DNA of 64,000 nt, taken from Hypsibius dujardini. Taxonomy: Eukaryota; Tardigrada; Eutardigrada; Parachela; Hypsibiidae. The stretch lies in NCBI GenBank assembly GCA_001579985.1, contig LRSR01012530.1, forward strand, positions 1 through 64,000, given 5' to 3'. The translations under genes were made by a program, and so were the position numbers. Below the pieces are notes generated by a model, which worked only from the letters and a program-made list of their open reading frames with translations, was not told where the DNA came from and searched no databases. This document shows positions 1-10,800 of this stretch, piece after piece. Every line of letters begins with the position of its first letter. Position 1 is the stretch's first letter.

Positions 1-642
1 TCATATATCGGTACTAGCACCAATGTACCAATGTACACACACGAGTACACTATTCATGTGGCCCAGTCAGGTGATCAGTAAAGAAACCTGCAGTCGACCG
101 CAACAATGGACACCGAAGTTGAATAGAACACACCAACCAACGCTTTTGTGTGGATAGCGACGGCAGCGCAAAAACCGCGAGTGCTCGAGGGTGTTTTCCT
201 GGCAAAATCGATGCGCAAACGAGTTAGTAGAGAGACTGGGAACCTTGATGCGTGCGGACTGGGCGTCGTGAGTGAGACTGTCCGATCGGCGCATGAATTC
301 TCACACCAGCCTCACTTGGTGTTTCTCTTTCTCTCTCACGCATGCTTGGATCGCTTTTCTTGACAGAGCGACATAACTGCAACAGCGTAATAATACCTTT
401 TATTTTCGTTATGATTTCATTCACGCATGAACTGCTGCGCCTTGCTGAACAATTTTATTCGCGCCTTGAAGACTTCATTTATTTGGGTTTTTTCCTAAAT
501 TAGGATCTCTTGCCTTTTCTTAATCACTTTCTTCCCAAACGATGAACGAGAAGCACGGTCTTCCGCCAGGTAAATCTTGACCGGTGAACCGCTTTGGTAT
601 TTGCTGCAGCTTTCCATTGTCCATAATAAGGCAAAGTTAGCC
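1..642. other. 5' flank of the LITAF gene, no coding seen
   Basis: No exon is recognisable. Short open frames occur on both strands but show no splice or family support. The stretch probably holds the promoter and 5' UTR of the LITAF gene downstream. A TTG-initiated extension of the LITAF frame begins at 577, but the first ATG at 643 fits the family better. Confidence 0.4.
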
Positions 643-1467
643 ATGAAAGCCCTGAAATCATTCTCTGAGAAATTTTTAGTCCGCTATGAGACGGATGTTG
701 TTGGCCCGCCACCCTTCTATAAGCCGCGAGATGGCGATCCTGACCTTGTGCGCACAGAGACCAAAGTTGAATATGAGGACTCTGGTCTCAGCTCTCCGAT
801 ATCCAGCACCACAACGACAACCGTGATCAATGGGGAGATTGACGAAATTGTATTCCTTCAGCCATATCCAACAGAAGTACAGTAAGTGTTTAAGTCTGGC
901 AGACAGACAGACAGATAGACAGACAACCAGACAGACAGACAGATAGATACAGATAGACAGACAGACAGATAGAAACAGACAGACAGACAGACAGACAGAT
1001 ACAGATAGACAGACAACCAGACAGACAGACACATATAGATAGACAGACAGGCAAACAAACAGGCAGATAGACAAACAGACAGACACGCGGGTATGAGGTA
1101 CATAAACAAGTCAGCCGAAATTTAGAAATAGGAATATGCTTTCTGCTTTCAGATGTCCGAACTGCGGTCAAATAGTGATCACTGAAATTACATACGAAAA
1201 CGGAGTTCTCACTTGGCTCCTGGCTGCTGGAATTGCTGTTCTAGGTAAGCTAATAATAATGCACACTAAATCGCTGTTTGCATTTCGCAACGGATTGTGA
1301 ACAGGACTATGGAGTAGAATATCCCAGTGACGTAACCCATTGATTATCTTTCTGTAGGCGGCTGGTTGGGCTGTTTCCTCATTCCCACCTGTGTGAACAG
1401 CTGCAAAGATGCTCGGCACACATGCCCCAGATGCCAGCGACTGATCGGAAAATACCGTCGACTGTAA
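643..1467 (+). CDS. LITAF-domain (LITAF/SIMPLE-like) membrane-associated zinc protein, 3 exons
   Basis: Exons 643-881, 1153-1244 and 1358-1467 join in phase (GTAAGT and GTAAGC donors, TTTCAG and CTGTAG acceptors) into 146 residues. The N-terminal 80 residues are polar and low in complexity, with a proline-containing GPPPFY segment and a threonine run. The LITAF domain follows: a CPNCG knuckle at residues 81-85, a hydrophobic stretch at about 98-120, and a HTCPRC knuckle at 131-136. LITAF proteins bind zinc through these cysteines and insert monotopically on the cytosolic face of late endosomes and lysosomes, where they act in trafficking. The length is normal for the family. An AATAAA at 1593-1598 lies about 125 bases after the stop. 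Intron 1 carries a GACA microsatellite. Domain identity is secure. Orthology to a particular animal member is not claimed. Confidence 0.93.
897..1086. repeat. (GACA)n-type microsatellite in LITAF intron 1
   Basis: An interrupted tetranucleotide run of CAGA/GACA with GATA variants. Read on the minus strand it is open in all three frames as Cys-Leu-Ser-Val repeats, which is an artefact of the repeat. Similar runs lie at 11322, 23886 and 55214. Confidence 0.9.
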
Positions 1468-1592
1468 ATTGACGTTTCGAATTTCTGTATGCTTTACCGT
1501 TATTGTAGCCCAGTATTACCTCGACCTGTATTACAAAGAGAAGTTTATCGACCAAATATACACGAACGAACCCAATGATGATATATACTTCC

Positions 1593-1598
1593 AATAAA
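1593..1598 (+). terminator. AATAAA polyadenylation signal of the LITAF gene
   Basis: A canonical hexamer on the plus strand downstream of the LITAF stop codon, with no other gene between them. Confidence 0.6.
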
Positions 1599-1691
1599 CC
1601 AATTCTCCTAAACATATTGGCCTTCTTTATAATGAAGATACATATACATTATCGATTCTGTATACCATACAAACAACCCCTACAGTACATG

Positions 1692-1928
1692 TACATTTAC
1701 AATAAGCGACAGAATTTCATCTAACAGGGGGTCCCGGAAAAGGGCAAAAGGGGCGGGGGCAGGGGTTACAATTAAACAATCAACCAATCAACTCCGCTCA
1801 GACTGCTCCGGAGCTCCGCTGGTTGATTGATTGATTGTTCAACTATTACCCTTGCCCATGCCCCCGCCCCTTTTGCCCATTTCCGGGACCCTCCATTAGA
1901 TTAAATTCTGTCGCTTATTGTAGATGTA
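1692..1928. mobile_element. MITE-like element, long inverted repeats, probable TA target site
   Basis: The two arms are near-perfect inverted repeats. TACAATAAGCGACAGAATTT near 1698 is answered by its complement ending near 1922, and the similarity runs inward through GTCCCGGAAA and GGGCAAAAGGGGCGGGG. The centre is ATTGATTG-rich. TA dinucleotides sit at both inferred ends. It has no coding capacity, so it would depend on a transposase made elsewhere. A diverged relative lies at 43316-43502. It separates the convergent LITAF and deaminase genes. Confidence 0.8.
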
Positions 1929-1992
1929 TGTGATGTGCTCTGGAACTGAAGAAATCATATATAAGATTTATTCGTATTTATTCGTATAAGAT

Positions 1993-2436
1993 TTATTCGG
2001 CAATATCCTCCTTCCACAATTCCGGCTTCTCCGCAGCAAATTTCTTCATCAGCTCCAGGCACCGCTGATCATCCAGTACCTCAACCCTCACTCCGTGGGC
2101 CTTGAGTAGCTCCTCCCCGCCCAGTAAGGTCCGATTCTCCCCGATCACGACGTGAGGAATCTTGTAGAAGAGGATGGCGCCTGTGCACATGGCACACGGC
2201 GACAGAGTGGTGTACAAGACACAATCCCTGTAGAACGCAGCTGACTGACGTCCGGCATTCTCCAGCGCGTCCATTTCCCCGTGAAGGATCGCACTGCCTT
2301 TCTGCACGCGTTGGTTGTGCCCACGTCCGCAGATCTTGCCATTGTGCACGACCACCGATCCGATCGGAATGCCGCCTTCCCGCTGACCCTGAACCGCCTC
2401 TGCCACTGCAGCGTCCATAAACTCTCCATGATCCAT
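1993..2436 (-). CDS. Yeast-FCY1-type cytosine deaminase, intronless
   Basis: A single open frame of 147 residues; an in-frame TGA lies 19-21 bases upstream of the ATG. It belongs to the zinc-dependent CDA fold and resembles fungal cytosine deaminase (Fcy1) from end to end. The zinc site is LHGE (His52, with Glu54 as proton shuttle) and SPCAMC (Cys81, Cys84). Asn41 in GRGHN and Asp144 in the C-terminal WKEDI motif match the Fcy1 base-binding residues. Fcy1 converts cytosine to uracil and ammonia in pyrimidine salvage, probably as a cytosolic homodimer. Length is close to Fcy1 (158 residues). Animals usually deaminate cytidine rather than free cytosine, so this gene is unexpected in an animal. 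The stop TAA overlaps an AATAAA, with further copies just downstream. A related nucleobase deaminase specificity (for example guanine) is possible, but the Asp144 motif favours cytosine. Confidence 0.9.
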   Translation of the reverse strand: MDHGEFMDAAVAEAVQGQREGGIPIGSVVVHNGKICGRGHNQRVQKGSAILHGEMDALENAGRQSAAFYRDCVLYTTLSPCAMCTGAILFYKIPHVVIGENRTLLGGEELLKAHGVRVEVLDDQRCLELMKKFAAEKPELWKEDIAE

Positions 2437-2772
2437 TGTATATACGGGAAAATATCAATTAAATAGAAATGAAAAAACGTGAGAAAACGGAAAAGGGAAC
2501 TGAAAATTTGCGTAATTGTTGGTTTAATCTGGTTCAGACTGTCTTGAAACTCGCGTGTACAGTTTTAACTGCCGGTATACCAGGCGATCAATTTTCGTGC
2601 TGGATGTTATCGCTTGTAGAGATAGAATCGCAATCATCGTGTACTGCTGCGCTACTTGAAATGAAGTTGACGCGTGGCTTCAATGAAAGATTAATTTGGC
2701 CTCCGAATATAAACCGAAAAGTACATTTAACCCAATAGATTACCGCGAAATCGATATGAAGTTTTAAAGGCT
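2437..2772. other. 5' flank of the deaminase gene, no gene recognised
   Basis: An 89-residue frame at 2469-2738 (+) points away from the deaminase. It has no recognisable domain, repeat or splice support and is probably chance. The interval likely carries the deaminase promoter. Confidence 0.35.
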
Positions 2773-3115
2773 TATTTCTTTGAATCTTACTAAAGTATCG
2801 TACTGGTGGAAGATCTCACGCCAGACGAGCAGAACTTCCAGATGCGTTTGCTAGAAGCCAAAATCGTGTCTGGAAACTGCTTTCTTTGTATCAGCGAACA
2901 TCTTACTACAGTATCGTACTGGTGGAAGATCTCACGGCAGACGAGCAGAACTTCCAAATGCGTTTGCTAGAAGCCAAAATCGTGTCTGGACACTGCTTTC
3001 TTTGAATCAGCGAACATCTTACTACAGTATCGTACTGGTTGAAGATCTCACGGCAGACGAGCAAAAGTTCCAGATGCGTTTGCTAGAAGCCAAAATCGTG
3101 TCTGGAAACTTCTTA
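2773..3115. repeat. Three tandem copies of a roughly 116-bp unit
   Basis: The block ATCTTACTA(A/C)AGTATCGTAC recurs near 2785, 2899 and 3015, each followed by the same AGATCTCACG, CAGACGAGCA and GCGTTTGCTAGAAGCC stretches. The copies differ at a few positions, so the array is young. No frame runs through all copies. Confidence 0.88.
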
Positions 3116-3464
3116 TCTTATTCTGAGGCAGGCCTCGATGATTGTTGACTACCAGACGACTCGTCTGGGGGTCTATCGAAATATAAAGACAGAATGATAA
3201 GGTACCGCTCTATCGAACAAGGCTCGTGACTTCTACAATTTGACTCAGGTCGGAATTTTCTGTTCCGACTTAATATTTCACATTTGTATCATAGGAATTA
3301 AGTATAGTTCCTTCTACGTTGCAACCATCTGATGCCCGACAATCTGGCAAATTTTCGAGATGGAGGCCCACGGTCCATACTCCCCACGTGCGTGACTATA
3401 GCATCCCCAACCAGGATAGCCTTTTTATCAAGACAATACTGTATACGTGTCGTGATAACACTAG

Positions 3465-3721
3465 TACCGTATGCTCGCGATCTCACGGGACACTTTTCTG
3501 CCCTACCCGTAAATGTTCACCAACTAGGGCCGTGCCTATTCAGTTCAGTTCATCAAATTTGCACTGTACGACTATTTAATCAATCAATCGAGCACAACGA
3601 GTAAGCTGTACGAAATGAGCCAATCACAGAAGAGTGAATCAGTTTGAACGTTCAATCGAGTGCAGGGCCATACCGAGGGAGGCGGGGCTTAGCTGTCCCT
3701 TGAGATGGTGAACATACGGTA
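3465..3721. mobile_element. MITE-like element, copy 1 of a two-copy family
   Basis: The left end TACCGTATGCTCGCGATCTC is matched in inverse by the right end, TTGAGATGGTGAACATACGG followed by TA. Inner GGGACA/TGTCCC steps are shared with the copy at 9553-9834. The core holds CAATCAATCAA. TA flanks both ends, as in Tc1/mariner-derived MITEs. Confidence 0.78.
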
Positions 3722-4869
3722 AAAGGAGATCAGCTAGAATCTGACATGCAGTATCTGTGAGTATGGGCGGGTCAACTATTGTCTGTGAGGTCCCTCAGTT
3801 ATAATTGGGCATGAGCAAAGTTCGCAGCCACACCCTGCCAGTGCCTTTGACTATTATAGCAGGCAGGAATTATTATTAAAAAAGTCTACCATCGAGTGCA
3901 GTTTCACTGAATGGATCATCCGCATACGATTTAACAAAGGCCTTTTCAGCGATTCCCGCGTCCTTCTGGGTTCGCCAAAATTACCTCTCTAGGCTCGCGC
4001 GTTCCACACACCAAACCGTACAACGGCTGAGACTACAAGTCCCTTCCAGTTCCCCCTTTTTGTCTCCTCCCCTTTCCTATTTTCCGATGTTGACCAATGC
4101 TCTCTGACTCGATAAACCGTGGACTAACTTTTTAGGACCCTTTTTTTGTTTCATCATCACAAAAAGGTTTACATCCTAATTACTGGACATTGCCTGAGCG
4201 AGTGTGGAGTAAAATCATTAAGCCGCCAACTTGATCTTCACTCCTGGGGCTATTGCCACAATGTTTCTTTGACCAATGTCCAAATCTCGGGATTTTTTTC
4301 ACTAAAAGATTGAGGAAGAATTTTGTTTTCCAAAAGTAGAAAATTTTTTATGCTGACTCAAAGGAACTTTGATCAGCACTTGTAAATGCAACAGGGGACA
4401 AAAAGGGGAAAGGGGAAATGGAGGGGAACTTAAAACCTAAGCCCCGCATCCCTCTTTCCCTCTCCCGAAAAACACTATCTCAAACACAATTACAAAATCG
4501 CTGACGGTTACATTTACTGTCTTAAATACCGTTTCATATTGCGTAACAAAGCAGCTTGTAACCCTTTTTAGTCCCTCAAGTTAAAAAGGTGACCAAACGA
4601 AGTACCATTTATAACACCAATTTTATTGGAACTTGGAAGCTTTTTCAGATTAAGTTTGAAAAGTCTTGTCGATTTCAATAGTTTTGTTAAACAGAGTTAA
4701 AAAATATTAGCAGTGTTGGTAAAGAACGAGTTCAGTGCCGATTGACCACTGCTCAGTCGTTTTGGTAGTCAAAGTCATCTTCCTCATTGTGATCTGATCC
4801 CGTCTGGTCATGCCAAATGATACCAAACTATTCTGTGATCAAGGAGGAAGCATTTGGGCAAGACTGGCC
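3722..4869. other. Intergenic, no gene recognised
   Basis: Pyrimidine-rich and purine-rich patches (about 4040-4090 and 4390-4430) are loosely inverse to each other. No exon, RNA gene or further repeat could be supported. Confidence 0.4.
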
Positions 4870-5004
4870 ATTGGTCAGTCAAGTGCGGTTCAGTTCATTG
4901 GTCAGTCCAGTGCGGTTCAGTTCATTGGTCAATCAAGTGCGGTTCAGTTCATTGGTCAGTCCAGTGCGGTTCAGTTCATTGGTCAGTCAAGTGCGGTTCA
5001 GTTC
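4870..5004. repeat. Five tandem copies of a 27-bp unit
   Basis: Units start at 4870, 4897, 4924, 4951 and 4978 with the form ATTGGTCAGTC(A/C)AGTGCGG. The A/C position alternates A, C, A, C, A, hinting at a 54-bp higher-order unit. Because 27 is a multiple of three, all plus frames stay open, giving false repetitive ORFs. Confidence 0.93.
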
Positions 5005-5371
5005 ATAATTTTACCTGTTTTTCCCCAATGAAAATATTTACTCTAAAAGTATATCGAAGAGTGCATCGGGGAGCACATCTGGAAATGTAAATTTACTCGC
5101 GCAAAAGTCCTGTTATTTTTCCCAAATTTACTCTCCTCGTCTAAAAATTCCACCCCGGCAAATTTACTCGGCTGGGCCAAACGGTTCCAGAAGGGCAAAT
5201 TTACTACTGTAGCAAGAAAAAATATTCCCGCACTTTAAAATTACTCACGGGGTAAAAAAAACAGCCGGTACAAAACTAGAGGCTACATTTCTACCGGAAT
5301 TATATTCTACAGCACGAAACTTAAACATCTGCGAATTAATCTCTTATTTTTTAATTTATTAAACAAATCAA
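5005..5371. other. Intergenic, 3' flank of the minus-strand gene
   Basis: AT-rich DNA. A minus-strand AATAAA at 5355-5360 lies about 12-17 bases beyond the stop codon of the neighbouring gene and is its probable polyadenylation signal. Nothing else is recognised. Confidence 0.5.
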
Positions 5372-6117
5372 CTAATCCGCGCCCCAATCGGCTGCCTCGT
5401 CAATCTGGTTTTCGGCGTGAAAACGGGCGATGCGTCCAGTAAACGACTTGGTCCACTCCTTGGTGAGATCGGACTTCGACTTCGTTTCAATAAGCCACTC
5501 GGGTTCGTCGGATTTCTTTGAGTGACGAAAGTCGACCAGGTGCTCTGAAGAAAAAAAGATGTGCTGAATGACGAAATTATGGCGGCAGTAATCCGAGGGC
5601 GCACTTTTTCGATCCTCTCCAGGTAAATAAAAATTATTTCGTTGGCTGAGCCTGGAAATCTATTGAGGAAGAGACGTTCAGTTAGCAGTGTACGCCGCCA
5701 ATTGATTGCTTGATTAGCAACGATTTAACTTTTAAACAGTAGATTGATCGCTTGATTGGTCAGGTTTTGGTCTATCATCAGTTCCCAACTAATTGATTGC
5801 TTGATTAACAAAGTATTGACAAAACATTCAGGCTATTCCGCAAAAGATTGATCGATTGATTGATTGATTTGAAAAAGACTTTCAAGCTCAGCCGGCGAAA
5901 TCATTTTTAATATTTGTTACATAAATGGGTCTTTGAGAAAAAAAAATATAGAGTAATTTTGAAATCTGCCTCTCAAAATCTTCCCACTTGAGAAGCTTTT
6001 ACCTTCCCTCTCCTGTGATCCATTCAAAAGGCCCAAAAACGACTGGGGAATGCAGTCGTTCCTCTCGGGACCAGATGCGACAAAAGTTTTTGGTGCTAGA
6101 ACTCGTGGCTTGGGCAT
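5372..6117 (-). CDS. Two-exon gene of unknown function, 95 residues
   Basis: Exon 1 (6117-6003) and exon 2 (5544-5372) join in phase. The donor is GTAAAAG. The acceptor is a strong TTTTTTTCTTCAG. The product begins MPKPRVLAPKTFVASGPERN and ends in acidic IDEAADWGAD. It is charged and hydrophilic, with no signal peptide, membrane segment or motif I recognise. A WLIETKSKSDLTKEWTKSF stretch could be helical. An AATAAA follows the stop closely. The 458-base intron contains TGATTGAT-rich repeats. Support rests on splice consensus, matching phase and the polyadenylation signal, not on homology. Another minus frame of exon 2 is also open (78 residues), but it would need a different, weaker splice. 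Confidence 0.6.
5695..5870. repeat. Degenerate TTGATTGCTTGATT repeats in an intron
   Basis: Several imperfect copies of ATTGATTGCTTGATTA are spaced over about 175 bases and end in a short (ATTG)n run near 5850. The same word is the core of the palindrome at 43627-44494 and of several MITE-like elements here, so this is probably an eroded element. Confidence 0.6.
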
Positions 6118-7860
6118 TTTAAAGTTGGGGAAGATGAGGAAAATAATATGGGAAAATTAACAGCCGTTGTAATTCAAAAAGCAAGATGTCTGACAGATTG
6201 AGAGTGTTTGTGTTGAGGTTCATTGTTCAGTGAATCAAAACCACAAAGGCATCCACGCTTTAAGTCCGCTGAATCACTGGCATTGCCTACCTTTGTTCAA
6301 TGCTGCAGTATGAGCTACGGATCGCTGTATATAAAGCCGAATCTACGATTACAGTGTTTTCGCCTACGGACCTTTTCCAGACCCCCTCCGTACTGGACGC
6401 AGGGGGGTGGTGGATGGGTGGAGCATGGAGGGGAATGTAAAACTGGATAACTAATTTATTTGTTTACTTTTGGTTTATTTAAAAAAAAATTAAATTGTTG
6501 AATTTGTCATGGCCATGCACAGCCGAAATAACAAAAGACGAATTCTAACAGGTTACGTCCAACTTGATTTTATACGGTTTGTCACTTTTAATCTTCTTGT
6601 TTGCATTTTGTGGTTTTAAACAAAGTGCGAAAGTCTGTTCGAGATATAAAAATGTACACGTTGGGTATAATTGCCTTCTGCCGGAAGGCATTTTTCTCCC
6701 GAAAGGCATTGAGTGGATAAATTTGCACTTGCGGATGTACCGGAAGTAGTTTTCTTATCCAGGAAGAGTAAAATTTGCCCTTAAGCAGCAAGATTTTACA
6801 CCTCAATTTGTACGTCGAGTAAAACGGGAGGGCATTGGTTCCAGATTATCATTGGGGTTTGCATCTAATTTTGGGATGCAATTATGGGTTCATTTTGGTA
6901 TGGACAAAAAGATAAACCGCCAAATTGTAGCGTATCGTGATGCCGTTTCGAGAACCATAAGAATTTCAATTAAGGTTCGAATTAGTTTCATTTTTTGCCA
7001 GAGTTCGTCCGCGTCACATGTAAGTGGCGAACCTCTCGCATGACTATTCGACGAAGGAACATTTTAGTTATTAAAAGTCAACCATTGTATCCTGTAATCC
7101 AGTTATTTTGGTGACCACAATCAAATTACCGTAATTCCGATGTGACTCCATCGATCGGCAATAGCAATGGTCTAGACTCGTGATCTCGACCAATCTCCTC
7201 CGGGGCAACACATAATAGCTGGCAGTGAGCTGGAAGGCAGTCTATTAAATTACGAATGACTCTCTCATGAGCATGCCCAAAAGGGATGACCTATTCAGTC
7301 AATTGTCGTCAACACTGAACTACAGAAAGCGCAAGGGATTTTTGAGGTTCTCTCCCGGGATCAGAATTACCCTCTTCCCCCACACAAATGTCATGCGTGA
7401 ATCCTTTGACACGCTCACCATCGGTATTCCGTACCATATATTCCATGTCGCATTATTGAACAGCTGCTAGAAGTGGTTACTTTTCCCGAAAACTTGTAAT
7501 GGCTGATCTCTCCCTGTTTTTTTACTGTCTTTCACAAAAAAACATACTTATTTTGTATTTAAAATCATCATTGTCTACTCTGCTAGTTTTCAAATGTCAT
7601 GTCTTAGTTTTTGCCTCACGGCCAGCTTTCGTCTGAGCATCCCCTGCTCCTTTTTTGAGAGTTTTTTAACCCTCTTTTCGAGAAACCTTTTTTTCTATAG
7701 TTTGCTCGAAAAAGAGGTCGCTATTTTTCACGAGAAATTTAGCGCTCTTTACAAATTCTCGCTCGCCAACTACACGCACAAATTCTTATCGAAATCAAAA
7801 TTTGCAAATGTTTTTCCGTTCCCCAATTTTGCGCCACAAAAGCACATTTTCGACTCTGAT
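6118..7860. other. Intergenic between the unknown minus gene and the GPCR
   Basis: No exon or repeat family is recognised. An in-frame open extension upstream of the GPCR ATG starts at 7594, but it is phenylalanine- and serine-rich and would put over 80 unlikely residues before the glycosylated N terminus. It is more likely 5' UTR. Confidence 0.4.
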
Positions 7861-10800
7861 ATGAACAGCAGCAGGAGCCTTCCGGCGAACTTTACATTCC
7901 CCGGTCCCGAGCCAGTGATCTGGATATGTGTGGCTTACGTTATATCATTTGTTGGGAGTGTATTTTTTGTCCTGCTCCTTCTGACATTCCTCATCAATCG
8001 CGACGTGAAGAACGGTTCGGGGATGCTGCTGCTTCATTTGACCGTTGTGGAGTTCACCCTGGTGGGCATTCTTTTTCCGGTGCAGAATACCTTCACGTTT
8101 CTGGGTGCGCGTGGTACCCCGGTGGAGCATCTGAACTGCGGTCTGGCGGTGCTGGTGGTGGTTACGACGCAGCATGCCGGCAACTGGTCGTCGCTGTTCC
8201 TCAGCATCATGCGGTTCCTGGCGTCAGTGTTACCATATGCTTATAAGGAGGTTACTGTTCGGTGAGTTATCGAGAGTGTACCGACTTTCTGTCCCTCGAC
8301 ATTGTGTCCTCTCAATATTATGTCCCGCCCGACTCTTTGTCCTCCGGCATCCTGGCCATGGACATTCTGTCCCGCCCGACTTTTTGTCCCCCGACATCCT
8401 GGCCATGGACATTCTGTCCCGCCCGACTTTTTGTCCCGCCCGACTAATTTGAGATAATCACACCCTTGTCTCAATAGAAAAGGCGAAGCCCAGCTCAAGG
8501 GAAATTCCTGACACATATTACATAAGTAAATTGGACAACTAAATACAATTTATGAACAATGAATAAAAAAATTTAAATTAAATTCCTGTTGTAAATTATA
8601 TTAATATTCTGTGAAATTCTTGAAGTATACACTGTGTAGATATGTATATACCAGTCTTACGTCGAAATTTAATCCCCATAGCCCGATTCGAAACCGAAAC
8701 GACCAGCGGAGCCCGACAAACCGGAACCGAAATTTTTCATTTTGCCCGAACCCATTCCGAACCCGACGCGAAACGCGAATAACATCTTATTAACTAGAAA
8801 TTTTAGAATTCTTGCGCTTTTGTACCATAAAAAAGTGTCATCACACGTGACTGCTGCAGCGACACACATAAAACAGAGTGCCACGTGACGCCCTCTTTCA
8901 ACTGGGATGGTTCTTGTCCGCAAGTCCAAATTCCATTATACAATTTTCCACGCCATAATAGACTGAGTGCGATTTGTGTCATTCCAACTTAATTTCAACT
9001 TCACGCCATTTGTAAAACACGCCCTATTTCAAGGCGTGAAATTGGGCCTTTGAACCAATTACCTTTCTTCCCAAGTTACGCCCCTTTTCGTAAGAGAAAA
9101 AACGCGATTTTCAATCTTCACTCACGAGATCCAAGATCCGTCCTTATTTCAATTATTGCGAGAGTGGGTGAAATAGAGCGTGAATTAAGGACGGCGTGAA
9201 GTTGGAATTAAGTTGGAAAGATTCAAATCGCACTTTGTCTAATGTAAGTGCCGTGGTTAATAAAATACCGCGCTCCAGTCAAACTTCCTCGAACCCGCTC
9301 GAAAATTACTGCAGCGACGCGATTCTAAGGCGCAGCTGTAGCCACGCCCCCGGGCTGTTTGCTCACCACTTCGTCTGAATTGCCCTAAATTAGTAGTACC
9401 GCTATTTGACTGGCCCAACTATTATTCGGCCATTCCCGGTTCAACATAATAAAACTGACTATCAGAATTGGCCTTTCAAGCTTCAATTGGTCTGAACTTC
9501 AGAAGGGCTTAGTATACGATCATTTTACAAAAGATAGACATGTTCCCTGTATTACCGTATTCCCCCAATCTTAAGGGACACTTTTTTGCCCTACCAGTTA
9601 ATTTGATCCACCCCGGATCTTATCTGTTCATCACCGTTTGCTATTGTTTACCTACAATCAATCAATCAACTGATTCGATGTGTGCGTCAAGAATTCTGCT
9701 TAATCAATCAATCAATCGTTGCCAAGTTGGTTTTAAGTTTCAGCCAATCACAACACAGTGAATCCGATTGAACAGTCAACCGATGGCTGGTGGGGTGGGG
9801 CTTAACTGTCCCTTGAGATCGGGGGAATAAGGTATCCGGTTTTGGTCTGCAAAAAATGGGAGGTTTGAAACATTTTCCGCAGAACTCAAACATCGAATGC
9901 GATTATCCATTTTTCCAATCTAATTTCTTGAGTACTACCTCTCCGACAAGAGTATTAAATAATATGACTCGCGGCAGTGGTAACTCTTTTCAGTGGGAAA
10001 AAAATCGGGGAGAACCATATTGCAGGACTTTCTATGACATTGCTTATGTTAGATTGATTGATTGATCAAGGGGTTCCAATTTTGAGTTCTTCATCGTAGA
10101 CGCGAATAATTTTTCCCCTCTCTCAACACCAGTTGAAATAATTTGATTAAAATCAGTGAAATATTTTTTTATTCCGAAGGCGGAGCTATGAATCATTCTC
10201 GAACGGAGCGAGTTGAGCCTGACCGATAAGGGGTCACTCACATATAACGTTATCAAAGGAGGGTAGGTGGGTTGTTTGGACCCGTGATTACACACCAGTA
10301 AAATAGGTCCCGCCTTCCAGTATAAATTTGGTTATTTGGGTAGGTGGGTGGTCGAAAAAGGCCATTTTTTGATTACGTAATATATGAATGGCCCCTGATA
10401 AAGAATATCCGATGCTCTGTCGAGCGATGTTTCAGAACTGATGCATAGCTCCGCCCCATGACTTCAAAAAACGATTCTAAGAGTCTGAGGTTATTACGAA
10501 TTGTAAGCGTGAATAGTTTTTCATTTTAATTTTCGGTGTCCCGATCACCAAGTGTACATTACCACAAACCATAATTACATTATGTGTTTATCTACTCGCA
10601 TCCGATGAAGATAAGGTTCTGTGTTATGCAATCGACAAACGCTCCTAATTTCGGAATGGAATAATCGCCTTTGACTGACATTTAAATATGCTTCGGAGTA
10701 CAATGCAGAACTAAATCAGGGGAAACTCGTGTTGTATCGAGGCTTCACGCCCACATACAAGTAGCAGCTGAGGGCACTGTCCTGGCACACAGACGCGAGT

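Noticed and set aside
676-1171. Overlapping minus-strand ORFs rich in Cys-Leu-Ser-Val
   Set aside because: They are translations of the GACA microsatellite in the LITAF intron; the same artefact occurs at 11267-11563, 23843-24182 and 55199-55501.
2081-2458. Two other minus-strand frames over the deaminase gene
   Set aside because: Shadows of the real frame, which carries the zinc-site motifs.
2469-2738. 89-residue ORF divergent from the deaminase
   Set aside because: No recognisable domain, no splice evidence, ordinary length for a chance frame in this window.
2773-3115. Tandem 116-bp units considered as a CRISPR array
   Set aside because: The whole unit repeats with no variable spacers, and the genome is eukaryotic.
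4810-5090. Three overlapping plus-strand ORFs with repeated GQSSAVQFI or SPVRFSSLV
   Set aside because: They arise from the 27-bp tandem repeat and are open in all frames, with no start context, splice or family support.
7594-7860. N-terminal extension of the GPCR frame
   Set aside because: Phenylalanine-rich sequence without domain character; the ATG at 7861 directly precedes the expected glycosylated N terminus.
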